DNA of 64,000 nt from Pseudorasbora parva (lineage: Eukaryota > Chordata > Actinopteri > Cypriniformes > Gobionidae). The translations under genes and the position numbers were made by a program. Of this stretch, positions 1 to 14,010 are shown one piece after another. The notes beneath the pieces are model-generated. The model worked only from the letters and a program-made list of their open reading frames with translations, searched no databases and was not told the origin of the DNA. Position 1 is the first letter of the stretch. Each line of letters starts with the position of its first letter. The stretch is from positions 37,195,138-37,259,137 of the forward strand of contig NC_090191.1 of NCBI RefSeq assembly GCF_024679245.1, given 5' to 3'.

Positions 1-3000
1 GTTTTCAAACAGCCTAAGGCGTGTGAGTCAACTGATGAGTTATCTGAGCCAATCCCACATTTTCGTCAGGCTTGTTGCCACACGACTGACGTGACACTGG
101 CATGTCGTTGTTTTTGCAAACACTTGTGACACATAAACTTCAAATTCTATAAAAAAGGTTGATTTAAATGTCAATAGTGCATAGAGTATGTAATGTAGGC
201 TTAACAGCTTTCAGAAGATACTTTTTTTATTTTATGCATCTGGATTGCGCCTGATTACACCTGCTGTGCAGATTGTGTGAGCTTTACCTGTACAGGAAGC
301 CCTTAAGAGATCTGCTGCCATGGAAACAAAGTCACCAGGTGATTAACAGCACTGATCATCATTCATCAGGCTACTGCAGTTACCACAGTTCATTACCAGC
401 TGTTAACTCTAATCAATATGATTCAGCAGAATATTTTCTTCTGTGTAGCAATCACAGTGTGGCGTTTCCAAAATAAGTGAGTCAAACTCAATGTGACCTT
501 ACACACAAGTGGCAAGACCAGGTACACATGTCAGAACTCGAGGACATGTGAATAGGCAAACACTCACTGTCTTTGTGCAGTATACTTGCTGACCTTTGCG
601 GAAGTGGTGCAAACGGCCAGCTGGGGACTGAATCAGCTTGTGCGCTGACAGTCACAGGGAAGTTTAACGCTTGTAACGTGGTTAATCTGATAGCAGAGCA
701 ACCTCCATTGAGAGCATACTTCCTACAGGATGTGACTCATGATTGTGAGAATGTTTGAGGTGCAGTTACAGATTCACATCCGCGGTTTGAGCAAACAAGA
801 CTCACAAAAATGCAAAAAATGAGAAAATCTTTCAAGAATCTCTGGCAACAGATATTGTTTAATCAGTTGGCTATCAAACTCAGTTCCAAATCAGTGTTTC
901 TAGGACAGGATGCAACAGGAAAGGCTTATCAATCTCAAATATGGCCACTCTTCCCTCCTTCTGAACATGTCCCTTTTGATTTTTTTATATTTAATCATAA
1001 CTGAACTTTTAACATTATCATGAAAATATAAAGCAGGTCAAGTAAATATATTATTATTAATTCCACATAATTTGCATGATACTAAACTAATTTCTTACAT
1101 TTAAATTTAGAATTAATTGGTTCCCTTTTACCCCATATATTGTACTCACTCTACAGGAAATAGTGAATGATGCAGTATTTGGCTTCCTGTAATGAGTCTG
1201 ATAAGGATAAAGATTTCACCTGAGAATGAAAGCAGCTGTGACCACATGACCGAGGTAAGCACTGGCTTCAGGAAATAGCTACTGGAATCCAGCAGATTGC
1301 CAATGAAACAATCCTTTACAAAGAAACAAGGATTGCATTGATTAAGTATTACATTAATTTCCGTTTTAGACAGTTTTAAAGACTTAACACTATAAATCCT
1401 ATCGACACAACCAAGAGGTTGAATTAGTGTAATCTGAGACATTGGGTAATGAAGGACATCTGATTACAGTTGCAGAGGTTGTCGAAATATGCAAACAATC
1501 ATGTCAATCAGCTACAGTCTAGCAGCTCACAAAATATGCCATTCAAAGAAATAAACTTTTGGCATTCCATTTGGGTTGAAAAGAGCAAAGGCCATTTGGC
1601 TGAAGAAGGAGGTGAAAGCCCATGGGGTTCCCTGACCTGACCTTCTGTTGTCCTTTCCCCATCCATAGACATTTAGGCCTGACTCAGGGCTGACGCCACA
1701 AGGAACCTGATAGGCCCCTAAGCCGCCTCCTTTCTACCCCTCACCCTCACCCACACATTCAATCAGTCAAGGCAATATCGCCATGCATATGCACATGGTA
1801 TTGGTTAGAGTAGGGCCACCCCCCAGGGACAGGGGCAACAGAGGTATCAGGCTCCTGACTAGTCACCCCTGACCAGTGTGTTGAGCTGTAGCTTTTAAGC
1901 ACAATAAGTCCTCCGTGATCACCCAAGAAAGTTTAAAGAGAAGAAAACACATGTGGTTACAAGTTACTAGATGCGATGGCTTTTATTAAATGCAGAAACC
2001 GCTGCAGGAATCTCTTCCACAGACAAAAAAGACCGTTTCTAGGTGATCTGCACTCCACTAACCATGCATCTCAAGAGAGTGTTTTGCATAGTCAAAGCAT
2101 TCATATAGAGTGTTTTCGATATTCATTTCTATGCAAAAAGGCAAAGACTGCGTTCTGTTAAGACTCTCACTTTTCCTGGAGAAAGAATAATGACTGCAGT
2201 GATCTGACCAGCTCTCCTACTGTGCCTTTTATTGGAAGATTCTGTGGTAGGAGCCAGTGAGTTTAAGAAGCCCATTCTTTTTGGAGTGATTTGAAGATTA
2301 CAGCCTGTGTGTTTAGGGCTGAACTCAAAGAAAAGGGTTTCTGAGATCATGGTCTGCATTTGTAATTGTGCTCTGTGTTGTGTGATAGGCTCCAATGGTC
2401 CAGTTTTGTGCCAGCCTATAGTTTAGCTGTCAGGACTGACCTTCAAAAGCACAAGAAATAACTTAATTACACTGACAAAATGTACAGATGAACAAAGGTG
2501 AAATCAAAAAAGCACAGGTCTTTGCCTCTCAAATAGCGTAGGCTATCACAATTGAAAGAGTTTAAAAATGAAAATCTGTCATGACTTAACATGACAAACC
2601 AGTATGACTTCCATGGAACAAAAAAGAGAAGTTTAGCAGCATGTCCTAAGTGTGTTTTGTCATACAACTTACAGGGAAAGGGGAGAGACAATGTCAAGAT
2701 ACAAAAAAAGCATCATAAAAAAGAAGCTCACAACTTGTGCCATGCATTCCAAGTCATATAAAGCCATAAAAGCTCTCATATTTCATTAGGACATGGCATA
2801 CCAAAATGTGCCGAAGCAGGTTTGATGTAAAAAAAATCATCAGGGTTATGATGTTTTCATTATTTTATATTTATAAAATAATAAATAAAGCAAGGAATGA
2901 AATATTCTATCAATGTTATCAAAAGGGGTTATGATACATTTGTAATAAGCAGGCAGCTGCAGAGAATGCTGACCCTGTGTATCACAGAGCATATTGTTAA

Positions 3001-5400
3001 CACGTTATGTTAACCAACAATTTAAATATCTTCAAACCATTCGCAGGGAGGTCTGCCCAGATGTTTCCCAGCATACATTTTAAAGTTAGGGAACAGACCG
3101 TAATAGTTATTGGCCTACCTATGATGCATTATTTATCTTTGCAGGAGTTTGTTCTCCAATCTGAACAACAATGGGACTCTTGTGAGACTCTCAAAAATGG
3201 CATGCTCATGAGTTGGAGAAGTGCACAAGGGCAGCACACTTCATTCAACAGTGGAGTAAATTACACAGAAGAGCACGACCTCCGCAACGATATGACACAT
3301 CTGATACACACATGCAAATATCTTGCCTCCGGAAACCATTTCGAAAACTACACTTCCTCAACTAGAAAAAGGCAAATGACAATTATGAGAAAAGATATTA
3401 TGGGTGGCCCGATAACAGCTGTGGTGGGAGGACAAGTGGGGAGGGGTGGAGTGAAGTGGACAGGTTGGAGAGGGCTCAAGTTTCGGTCTCTGATTAGATG
3501 ACAGGAATCCAAATGTACAAGGGGAGGGGGTGGATCAGGAGGGACCCCTCAGCTGGGGTGAGGTGTGTGTTGATGCAAGCATCAGGCTTAATTTGACAAC
3601 GTAGCATTCCTAACAGCCACACAAGATACATATTGCTCAGCAATTGGCCCAGAAGCACAAAGTTCAGCCATCTGCCTGGCAGCATCGCTTCATCTCTTGG
3701 ACACTGGATCTAAACTGATGACAAGTGTGTGACCGCATGAAAGTCAATACGCAGTGTTGATTCCTTTGATGAGAAAAGCAAGTAAACCATGACCATAAAT
3801 GCTAAATGATTCCTGATGATTATATAAGCAATTCCTTATCACAATGATGATTAAAATTGATGTCCGTTGCATCATGGGAAACGCAGTGTCAATAATTACA
3901 ACATTTAATTCACATCGGAAGGCATTCTCTGCAAGAGTGACTTGAATGTGTATATTCATAATCCCTAAGATCACACAAAAGAATTGATGAAAATCTGCTG
4001 CCCTTTGACAAGCCTCAGTAATCTCCTTAGATGCTTTTCATGTAATGACAGCTTTCCTACACAGCTGGGACGAGGCAATTGTAAGGCAGAAGCAAACATC
4101 TCCAGTTAAAGAATCGCAGTTTTTGCTAAATTGATCCATTTTATCTCAGCTGTAAAAACGTACAAATAACCTTCTAAGCTGGCCTTTCTTAAACTTTGTA
4201 AGGCACACTGAGGACATAATTATGGTGGTTGCATGAGTGAGCAATTGGTCAATGCATGGTCCTTCCGCACAAATAAAGGTCAGTTCTTCATTGATCTAGC
4301 ATAAAAAAAAACTCCATACTCAAATGCATTAGACATTAGGGCATTAGAGTACAACTTTCTGTGCCAGTAATCCCTATTTTCACTTTAACTAATTCTTCAC
4401 ACTGTCATGCCATATGACAGTAGTTTCTCTAAAAAAGAAAAAACAGTTTTCGGTCATTCACTATGGCACTATCTGATATAATTTTCCCAGATTAACTCTC
4501 TGGACTGGAGGGAATTCAGGAAAAAGGGGAAGAGTGGCAAGGAAGAAGAGTATTTAGGATTTCTGCAAAGAGTTAGCACCCATTGCCCATGGTGTTTATT
4601 AGGGCCCTGTAAAGGGAAAGCACCACTGAGCGCTCAGCAGAGCGGAGCACGTTTCAGCAGAAGTATGGTAAATAAGTGCTGCTCAAAATGTAAGTCACGC
4701 GCTGCCGACACCTTTGTCCCACATGAAAGCTATTTATAGGAATAAGAGTTAGTGTGAGTTACAGGGAAACAGTCAGGGAGTGAGACACTTTTTCTCAGTT
4801 TCCCAGACATACCTGCATGAATACAAAGCGTAGTGTAAGAGAATGAAATCTTACAGGGTGCACAATAAAGCATTGGGTAGACATCAGTACCATCTTTATC
4901 CTTGAATGGGAACACTGATAACCAATGGCTCCTTCTTCAAAGAACTTAAGATAAGCATGCTGTTCGGCTGGGTTGAACCTGCATCATCCAGCCAGCATGC
5001 TGAGTCTGGATAGTGTCTTTATCCTCTGCCTTTCGCTCTCTGTAATCAGGGAGGTGCATTAGTGTGAGTGAAGAGAAACAAATCAAGTACAGTCAGTGAC
5101 TAATACAGCTTAAATTCATCTTGATGTGCAGTAACCGAGCAGCAGACTGGAATATGCTACACCGCATTCACGTACACTCAGAGGCGACAAAACTCTCTTG
5201 TCATGAAGTGCAAGCCAAGACACGGCAGGTGTAGGTGAGTCACTGCACTAAGCGGCTTTCATGAACACCTGTCTGTCGTCTGGATGAATCAGGCCTTTTG
5301 TCAGACTAACTTTTTCAAGAGGCTCCAAAGCACAACTCAACCACATCCTCCTACAAAGTTATATCAAACTGACTCACAACTTAGTCTACATTAGGGATGG
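1..5400. other. No gene seen; probable WNK1 intron 1
   Basis: I found no exon, RNA gene or clear transposon here. The longest reading frame, 3007-3501 on the plus strand (164 codons), has no family I recognise and no convincing splice sites or codon pattern. Because the WNK1 exon at 17361-18092 is read on the minus strand and its next exon was not found, this stretch is inferred to lie in WNK1 intron 1. Confidence 0.5.
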
Positions 5401-5559
5401 CAATATACTGGTAGACATGTTTAACAGGTACAAATGTTTAACCACCATAGAAGCATACATCCATAACCACACACAACACAACAAAACACAGTAAAGTAAA
5501 TTGTCAACTTATCATATTACAATCAGAATAATTACAGACAAAAAGCAGAGCATAATCAA

Positions 5560-5930
5560 GACATATCAAAGACTGGTTTCCTGTTTTTTAAATCTCATAT
5601 AGCTACAGGAACAAAACTCTTACTGTACCTGGTCTTCCTACACATGGGTAATCTATACCTACGACCAGAAGGAAGGGGAATTAAATATTTATAAAAGTGG
5701 GTGTTCTGGGTCATTTAGGATTTGATGTGCCTTCCAAAGTGTAAATGTAGAGACACTATCTAATAGATTAGGGGTAAGAATACCAATAATTCTACTAGCT
5801 AGATTGGGTATCTTTAACAGTTTGTTCTTATTTGTAACTGTTAGCATGTGAAAGAAGCAAATGGCACCATACATAAGAACTGGCTCAATAATACTTTGAT
5901 ACAAGAGAAAAAGAAGACAAGGCTAAACAG
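5560..5930 (-). pseudogene. 3' tail of a non-LTR retrotransposon (CR1/L2-like), decayed
   Basis: Read on the minus strand, 5904-5689 encodes YQSIIEPVLMYGAI, then NLASRIIGI and HQILNDPEHPLL. After a stop the same strand continues with LPSGRRYRLPMCRKTRYSKS and FVPVAI. These are hallmark motifs of the region after the reverse-transcriptase domain in CR1/L2-like and related non-LTR elements of fish. In-frame stops break the frame, so it is a dead, 5'-truncated copy. The clade is a guess from motif memory; that it is the C-terminal part of a non-LTR ORF2 is much safer. It sits within the inferred WNK1 intron, antisense to nothing recognisable. Confidence 0.7.
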
Positions 5931-8140
5931 ACACGTATCTAAGTTTACGAATAGCAGTCAGTCAATTTTAAACTGTTGTTCCCTTTATGCCTGCACTGTC
6001 TGGAAGATGCTCACATAAAGCCACTGAGTTATTTTTGCCTACTCACTAAAGTCTAAGTTAACATTAACAGTTGCGAAAGAAAAATCAGTATATTGGATCC
6101 CTGCATTCAGTCTTAAAGTGACAGCTGCTGTCTGTGTCAGTTTAATAAGTATAAACATATATTTAATTAGCACAGTGAAGACTGTGTTTTGTTTGATTAT
6201 ACATTTGATTTGATAATACAATGTGTAGAAGTTCTTATTTATAGTGGTTGAAGTTTTTCTAAACTATTCAGTTTGTGTTTTATTGTAGTTTATTTTCCTA
6301 TGTTTGTAATAAGTTTCTTTGTTCTTATTTTATCACTGTTTTACCTTGCTTTCAGTAAGCTTGAGAGTTTTTTAAAAAAAATTGTGATATTGAAAATATT
6401 GACAAGAATTATGGCATTTCAATGGCATCTAAAAAATGTTATATCACATAAACCATATTTAAAGCAAAAATAACTATATGAGGGCATCAATATATTTGAA
6501 ATCCCACAAATACTTTATGTAAAATTCTTTCAAAATTTGGTGAATCACAAAGCCATTTTTGCCAGCACCAACTTGACCACAACCAGGCCTGCAGTGTGTG
6601 TCTGCAACACAGCAGGAGGAAGTTGTGTGGAGACAGGCGTGACCCACTTTCATACCTGGAGTACAGTAGAGGTTTGAGAAGCTGCCTCACTGGGCTGATT
6701 TCACTGAGAAAAGCAACATTAGCTAAAGGTAAAAGTACCATTTCTCATACTGTACCTCTGCACTATTCTACACCATTACTGTAGTGCGTTAGTATTTAAA
6801 CATTCAGGATTGCACAGTACAAGCAACCCTGATGTACTTGTTCAACATTCAACAACTTGTTTTCACCGTTATACATTTTTTGCTCTCAATGGTCCTACGT
6901 AGCTGAAAGAAGGGCTAAATCTGTTAAAACTACTGGCAACACATCACTTGCATTTGAAATGGCACCATTTCAAAGTATGCGAGTCATATGACCTGCTATT
7001 AAAATTAGCAATTTGAAGCACCCTGAATTACAGAGACGGCTGTGTCAAGCAGAGTTCAAATTTTTGCAAATGCATAATGATTGGATTCAGACTACCAACT
7101 ACCATTAGAGAGTGTAGCTCATATGATAGTATGATAATAATACAGTAGGATAGTGTGGTCGAGAAAGAACACCTACTAAAAACCAAGTGCAACATTGTGA
7201 CCTCCAACAATTCAATCTCTGTCAGTCCTTTTCTCCAAGAGGCAGCGTACAACTGCACACTTTAGATGAGTAACAATTAAATTGTAGGATTAACATCAAG
7301 CTTGAAAACAAGGAAGCAAGCATTTTGAACTATCTAGGGGAAACGCCATGGTGTTTGTAAGCATTAACAGCACAGAGTGAGCTTCCTCATCAGATGTGTT
7401 ACACACAGGAAGCTGTAAGCTTCCTTTTCCTTTTTGATGATACAAATGCAAAGACAGAATATACAGCAGCAAAACTAAAACCTGTAGAAAAGAGAGAGCT
7501 GTACAGAAAAAACAAGAGACTTGGTCAACTGAGGACCAAATTACTTAAAGTTGTTCAAAGTAGCACAGTTGGTCTATTAAAAGGTGAGCCGATGCAGAAC
7601 TCTGCTAAAAGTAAAATGTGTAGTATACCATACATGTGTAATACAGAAAAGAATGAACAGAGCAACAGCTTTCAGTCTCTGACATAACAAGCTTTATGGT
7701 GCTCAAGATGTTCACTGATCATCTGGCTGTATCAGGGCTGTCTCGAAATGTATTAAGCCTGAAAAGAGGAGTGAATAAGTTTGTTCTTGCAATCACAAGT
7801 CCAAGAGCAAAGCAGATTAGGGCATCAGGCTTGCATTCCTTGAGCTCGGGGGAATCACATGTAGAGTGTCATGGCACTGCCATTCTGACCGGCACTGTTT
7901 GGAAAACTAACTCATAGCGATGAAGACGGGCCAGGGCCGACAACAACAATTTTCTTCATAAACTATCCCTCTAATTGACCTATCGTAAGCCCCTCCCCTC
8001 GAACACAGATGAACCAATGGAAGTTGAGTATCAGTTGCGCTGGAACCAGAACTGGGACATCTTTAGGTTTCAGCGCCATAGAGAAACATTGGAAAATCTG
8101 AAGCTCTTTTAATCGGTTTGAGTGTTTATGCTACAAAAAT
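5931..8140. other. No gene seen; intronic
   Basis: AT-rich sequence with only short open frames (for example 7394-7687 plus, 97 codons, lysine-rich, no family recognised). I see no supported feature. Confidence 0.5.
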
Positions 8141-8205
8141 GGTAAAACAATGTTCCTAGAGTACTGAAACAATGATTACAGGTATCCCAAAATGATTTTC
8201 TGGTT
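8141..8205 (+). pseudogene. Possible relic of a THAP-type transposon protein start
   Basis: A short stretch starting with ATG reads MVKQCS, then a stop, and a frame-shifted continuation ending in YRYPK. This resembles the beginning of THAP zinc-finger proteins carried by some fish DNA transposons (a MVKQC start followed by an RYP motif). The match is short and broken. The upstream sequence (7980-8140) is GC-richer and could be its leader. Treat as a hint only. Confidence 0.2.
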
Positions 8206-9630
8206 GTCATACTCTCAATAAGTTACGATTAAAGTTAGTGATGATAGGTACAAACCGAAATAACGAACTGTTCTCACATCATAATGGTGCAAGTTAAATC
8301 AAAAACACATAAACGATGGTCATTTCATTGCATCTCTCCATATTAAGATGGTTAATGTAAATTATTTTAACCTAACCCTGTGGTACATGAACAGTGTTGA
8401 TCCTGGATGTTGTTATCCGTGATCGTAATGAGAATGGCTTCTCCTCATATTCTTCTTTACGTTTAGTTTGTTTTTGTAAACATTTTTGATATTTCTGTGA
8501 GTCTAAATATGTTAAGGTCTACATTATCTGTCTTACTAGTAAAGAGGGACTCCTATTTTGATGGGTATTATAGTTTACGGGTAGTGGAAGGGAGAGCTCG
8601 CACGCAGTTTATCAGAGTTGTTTTGCAGATATAGATTTACCAGTTATAAACTGCACCCACAAAAAGGCACATGGTCTGTATATGTTTGTTTATTGTTAGT
8701 TGTACGAGTGTTTTGTGTAATTTGCTGTGTATGTTAATGATAATGCAACGAAGAGAGAGAGTTTGTGAATGAGACATTAATGCACACGCTTTGTTTGTTC
8801 AGCTCCTACGGTGATTTGTTTGGAGTGAAAAACGATGTAATAAACTTCATAAACCATCAGTAAAGTTTGGTCATCGTTCAGACAGGGTATGCGCTACATT
8901 TTGTGTCCAAAAACATCTTGGGATAAGGTTCACATGTGACAGCTGTCATTACATAGCAAATCCATTTGTTTGTCCGAGTTAGCAACAGTAAATAAGGGGG
9001 ACAGGGTTTACCGATAGTTCAATTGCGTTCTTTTTGTCTCTTGGTGTCTGTTCCAAATGCTTACAGCCAACAATGAGAGCAGAGAGGATGTTATATGGAC
9101 AAGAGCCTAGGAAGATAATTACAAAAGATTTTAAATAACAGTACAGCTTTAGCAAGGGATTTTTTGGGGTTTAATATTAATTAAATCAGACAGATGGCCA
9201 TTGGTGCTCGTCTCTCCTTTAACCTCACCAACCTATGCAGGGTCACATTCAGGTCACCGTCATGTGGGAACGTCCAGAAAGGCAGGAACCAGCCACCTGA
9301 CTGCCACATTCCACACAAGAGAGGCAGAGGACAGAAAAACTGCTGGGAAGGAATGAATGTTAAAGGGTCATTGGGAAATGAGGAGGAAGTAGGTTTACAA
9401 GGAAGTGGATTCCTTTTTTTCTAATTTTCAGATGAAATAAAGAAGAACCATATTAACTGAACAATAATTACTATCTGCTCATACCAAGAATCTAGTGGAG
9501 GTGTTTCAGTTCAACTGATTTCAACAGAATTTCATGTAAACACCTACATTTCTCAATTTCATATGAATTATAGAATGCAAAAACAAAACAAAATACAGAT
9601 TTGCTTGTGAATATCTAGAATATTAAGTCA

Positions 9631-10165
9631 CGTTTCCATTGCAGAAACTTTCTCAAGGAACAAGGGACTTTGGGTTGGCACTCTGTGTTTTTCAACTGCA
9701 GGGACCAGGGTCTAATTTAAGTTCCATGTAAAAATTAACCTTAGAAAGTTCCTGTTTGCGAAGATCAGGAACTTTTTTTTTACTTTTTCAAAGATCAGGA
9801 ACATTCGGGGATGGGACTTGGGCGCTGAACATGCTGACTGGTTGACTCCATTCAGCATTTAATTTTTAACAAACCATTTTTAAAAGTCTGTAATGCAACA
9901 GACTTCTAAAAATGGTAGTTAAAAATAAAAAAATGCAAATTTCTACTAAAATGTACTAGTTGCTTGCTATTAGAATCAACAATGGAGTTTAAACAATACA
10001 ACCGATGGACAGACGATGAAATTCAGACTTTATTAAGCTCATATGCGTAGGACAAAATACAGCGGGAACTATAAAGTCGCACACAGTCTCACCGGGATAA
10101 CTGCCTAATCTTCACGGTACTTTAGGCAGATCTGGGACAAATTGTTCCGGGTAATTTTGATGGAA
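9631..10165 (+). mobile_element. Harbinger-like element relic with a Myb/SANT coding fragment
   Basis: From the ATG at 9982 the frame reads MEFKQYNRWTDDEIQTLLSS followed by YA and a stop, then DKIQREL, another stop, and SRTQSHRDN. The WTDDEIQTLL core looks like the Myb/SANT-like DNA-binding domain encoded by the second ORF of PIF/Harbinger transposons. The copy is inactivated by stops. The flanks suggest related ends: CGTTTCCATTGCAGAAAC near 9633 and GATGGAAATCTGG near 10159 would be degenerate inverted termini, with repeated AGGAAC/GTTCC motifs inside. The family call rests on the protein motif; the element limits are approximate. Confidence 0.5.
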
Positions 10166-12240
10166 ATCTGGCTTTAGCTACAAAGTACCTCAAATAAAAC
10201 TCTATCAAGATTTGACACCACCAACCTGGTAAAATCAGTGATTAGTTCTTCTTTAAAAACTGCTCATAATATCAACCTTGTACTTTATTAAAATAATTAA
10301 AATACTAACTCCTGAAAGTTGCATAAAACTAACCAATCAGATCAGAGCTTGCCAGATCGTGAAAGTCTTTAAGAAAAATTCACCAACTGTGGCCATGCCA
10401 TTTGAGAATGGCTGTACAGTCAGGGTCATCATGACTGACATAAAGTGTCAAATTTAGTACAACAGCAGATCAGAACAGCTTCAATCCTGAAGCTCAAGCG
10501 AGAGCTAAAACATTCTCTCGGCCAACTCTGCCCCACGTCATTACCCAAAAGCGTCTGCTCCAGTTCTGACCATGGAGTGGAACGACAGCAGCAGATGAGG
10601 TGTTTCTATTTATAGCTTGTAAATGGGGGGGAAGACAACTGAAATTCTGGAATAAACAGATGCTTTTTTTTGTATAGAGGTGTGTTCTTATCGTCTGGTT
10701 TAGGGTCACAGAGAGGTTTCTAAAATGATGTGTACTACTGCAGAGGATAAGCTAAGCTTGACTCAAGCTAAACTACTGCAGGAGAGGACGTCCTTCTTTT
10801 ATACCCACAACAGGGGGTTTAACAGCCTTGAAATGATGTAGCAGACCCTGACAGCCCAATAAACACCAGCTCTCATTGATACAGCTCAGGCTGCACCTCT
10901 AGCACTGCATTTATATAGGTGTGACGGTGCTAAAATATCTCTGACATTTAGCAGAAACAGCCTGCAGCAGCTCCAATTAAACAAGACACATTCTTCGGAT
11001 TGAGTGAAAAGCTGTCACATACTTTTAATGAGATTTTAAAACAGCCGTTTCAGACTTTCTAGGGAAAATTTGCATGGTATGCACTTATATTGGTCTGATG
11101 ACAGAATAAACTATAGGTCAGAGGTTGTATCTTGGCTTGCTCTAGTTTTACAGACAACATTTGATATGATCTGCATATGTAATCAAGCTTGAGCTCTTAA
11201 TTAACAAGAAAGAATTAGAAAAGTAGACTTGGCCCCAGATGTTCTTCAAATATGGGAATGCAAATGCTTTAAGCTAAATATCACACATCTTTTACCATTG
11301 TGCTGAATGATCTTTAGGATTTTTTTTTCACGATCCCATTTTTTAACAAAAGCCAAGAAATCTTGCATCCAGATTAGTATTCTGGGCTTTCAGCTTGGTT
11401 TTTTTGTTGGGTGAGGCAGACAATCCCAGAGAGAGTCCGCTTTCAATCGAATGCCCCCCACCCCCTTAAGTTTTTTTGCACTCTTTTAAAGCTGACGTCC
11501 TGCCACAGGAATCCAGAGAATGCAAACGCAAAACAGCCACTGAAATCTGGGAGGAGTTGCGGGGCCAACCAGCCCACTCTGCAAAAAGCCACTACAAGAG
11601 CAGGCTATAAGATGCTCGTCATACAGGATACAAGGTTTATATGCTTACAAATTATTTCCAAATTTAGGATCTGCTACGTCATTGGGTCCTTCTAAAAAAA
11701 TTAACTAATTTAAAGACTGAAAAATAGTCACAGACTAAGTCTATGAAACACTCAGAATCAATATTTTTGTGGTATTTAATTAATAATTAGCATATCATGT
11801 AGATTTCCTATAATTTGACAAATAAAAAGTTGAATTGATTAGCACCCCTATTAGAAATATAAACTGAATGTGATGATGAAGCACAACCAACAACAAAGGA
11901 GAACAACTGGGATCAAATCAATAGGGTGAAGGTTATAGAAGGAGAGACTGAATGGTAGGAGTGTGTGTGTTTTTGCGTGCTTGTGTGTGTGTGAACAGCA
12001 TCTTAAGAGACGTTTTGAATAAAATGAGGGGCAGTTACGACAAGGGGCTGAGGTGAGCAGTGAAACGTGAGGAATTTACTGCCCTCCCATTGTGACCTTT
12101 AACACACTTATGCTACCTACAAAACCATAAGCACAGATACAATGATGAGAGAAAAAAGAAAGGCTGCAAGAGATCAAACCTGATTTTCCTCATAAGCTAG
12201 AGTCTTGACACTTAAATTACAGTGTTCCTTATCAAATGCT
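10166..12240. other. No gene seen; intronic
   Basis: Only short chance frames (for example 10709-10494 minus, 71 codons; 11411-11695 plus, 94 codons). No motif, RNA gene or clear element was recognised. Confidence 0.5.
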
Positions 12241-12365
12241 TTAGATTCGGATCTGAAATGGCTCATTTCCACCAAGTTGTGCGGTACGGTTCAGTAAAGT
12301 ACAGTACGTTTTGGGACGGTAAATCCTGATCTGGCTTGCGTTTCCACCGCTTCTCTCATTTACAT
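12241..12365. repeat. Probable dispersed repeat fragment
   Basis: The segment holds a purine/pyrimidine-balanced block with GCGGTACGGTTCAGTA and CAGTACGTTTTGGGACGG, a style I associate with hAT-like dispersed repeats of fish (TTTCCACC beside GGTACGG). No terminal repeats or TSD were found, so this is tentative. Confidence 0.25.
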
Positions 12366-13668
12366 TTTCCATTTCTTTGGAAAAAGTACAACCTGTGTTA
12401 CCTGTGAAGTAACGCCTAAAGCAGTTCAAAGTATCATGTAGGTGTATGCTTACTTGGTACTTGTGATGTATGCATTTGTTAATAACCATATGTTAAAACA
12501 AAGCAGCAAAAATCATTCAAAATGTAATGGTACTGATCATGTCACAATCATTAACATAATAATTATTAATTTAGCAGTGTAATGAATGCAGATTTTAATG
12601 CGAGAAACCTGGACTAACATTATAAAGGGTAAAAAAAGAAATATGCTACAAAAGTTTAAAATGAGGACCCAATGTCAAGTTCTCACATGGAGGAAGTGAG
12701 GGGAACTGACAGTGACTCAGTAGGGGCAAACAGATTCATCATGAGCCTAGTGAGAGAAGTGAAACTTCAGCCTCCACACTTGAGCGGAAAGCAAGAAGGA
12801 CAAGTGAATCTCTTAAAGGAAAGATCTGTCAGAGTGTGTTAAATGCACACATTTTCTGCTTTGCATACACTTTTCTGTTATTGTGCAAACTGGTGAGGTT
12901 AAAAAAAGAATCTTGGAAAAAACCTTCATATTCACATTAAAGTAGAGATAAAAAAAGTGAAATCAGATAGCCAATCATATCTCACAATGGCAAAGCCCGC
13001 AGTATATTTCCATTTATGATGACATCTTTTTTCCCTTCCAGCCCATGTAAGACACACAATGGATAAACACACTTACAGCCAATACTGTAAATGAGGAAGG
13101 AGATCAGCGCTTGCAAATGAAGGAAGCGCAGCTCCTGTCTTTGTCTTTCTCACTCCTTTAAAAAAAATGGATTTCAACAATGAAAAGGGAAACGGCTATG
13201 GCAAGGATCCATGGGATTGGATTTCTTCCTCAACTGTTCCCCTCACATCCTCTGCATTATTCACAGATGACGACACTCTCTCTGGGGCATGTCTCTTTTA
13301 AACCGGCTCAGCGTTAAGGCACCTCCCGCACAAATTCCTGCACTGTAATATCTCACAGTTAGCATATGGCGATAAGGCTGATGGCACAACAGCCGTACGG
13401 TTTTTAATAGTCTATAGGGTCAAAAACCTATTCAACAACTTGGATCTGGATCAGAGTACATTTGTGTAGGGAGTTAGCATATGGACATAGGACCCTGTGA
13501 GTGTGTGTGTGCTGTGCGTGCATATGTTTATATAACTAATTGCAAATGGTTTAAATTTCTCACATCTGCTGGAAAAGCTCATGAAGAAAAAAGTGTGTGT
13601 GATGTGTGAAGAAGTGCATGGAAACCAGTTTACACACCATTAGGGGAACTAAAATTAAATTAAAACCA
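12366..13668. other. No gene seen; intronic
   Basis: No coding exon, RNA or transposon signal recognised; ordinary AT-rich intronic sequence. Confidence 0.5.

Positions 13669-13718
<50 letters not shown>
13669..13718. repeat. Compound microsatellite (CACG)n(CA)n
   Basis: CACG units grade into CA dinucleotides. The cysteine/valine-rich minus-strand frame over it is an artefact of the repeat. Confidence 0.95.
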
Positions 13719-13721
<3 letters not shown>

Positions 13722-14010
13722 CACACAAAAGTGTGAGTGCTAGAGTGAAGATGAGATAGTGAACAAAATGCGAGTTCATTACTTGGCTTGTCGTGTAAAC
13801 TGGGTTGCTGGGTGGTTGATTACTGTCCCAAGTCAAAAGTCTTTGCCAGATGAAGTTCATAAGTCCAATCGCTTCAATAACACCACAACTTTCTTCAACA
13901 GGCATCCAATTTGAGGTATCATTAATGTTTGTAGCACAAATTGTGCAAGACAGTTATACGGAAAGTTTCTAACAAAGTTTAACACAGAGGATCAGGGGGT
14001 TTGTTACCTT

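Noticed and set aside
3007..3501. 164-codon plus-strand frame
   Set aside because: No recognised family, no splice sites in phase, no promoter; a chance frame in intronic DNA is more likely.
5689..5904. Possible cellular gene on the minus strand
   Set aside because: The motifs match the tail of a non-LTR retrotransposon and the frame is broken by stops.
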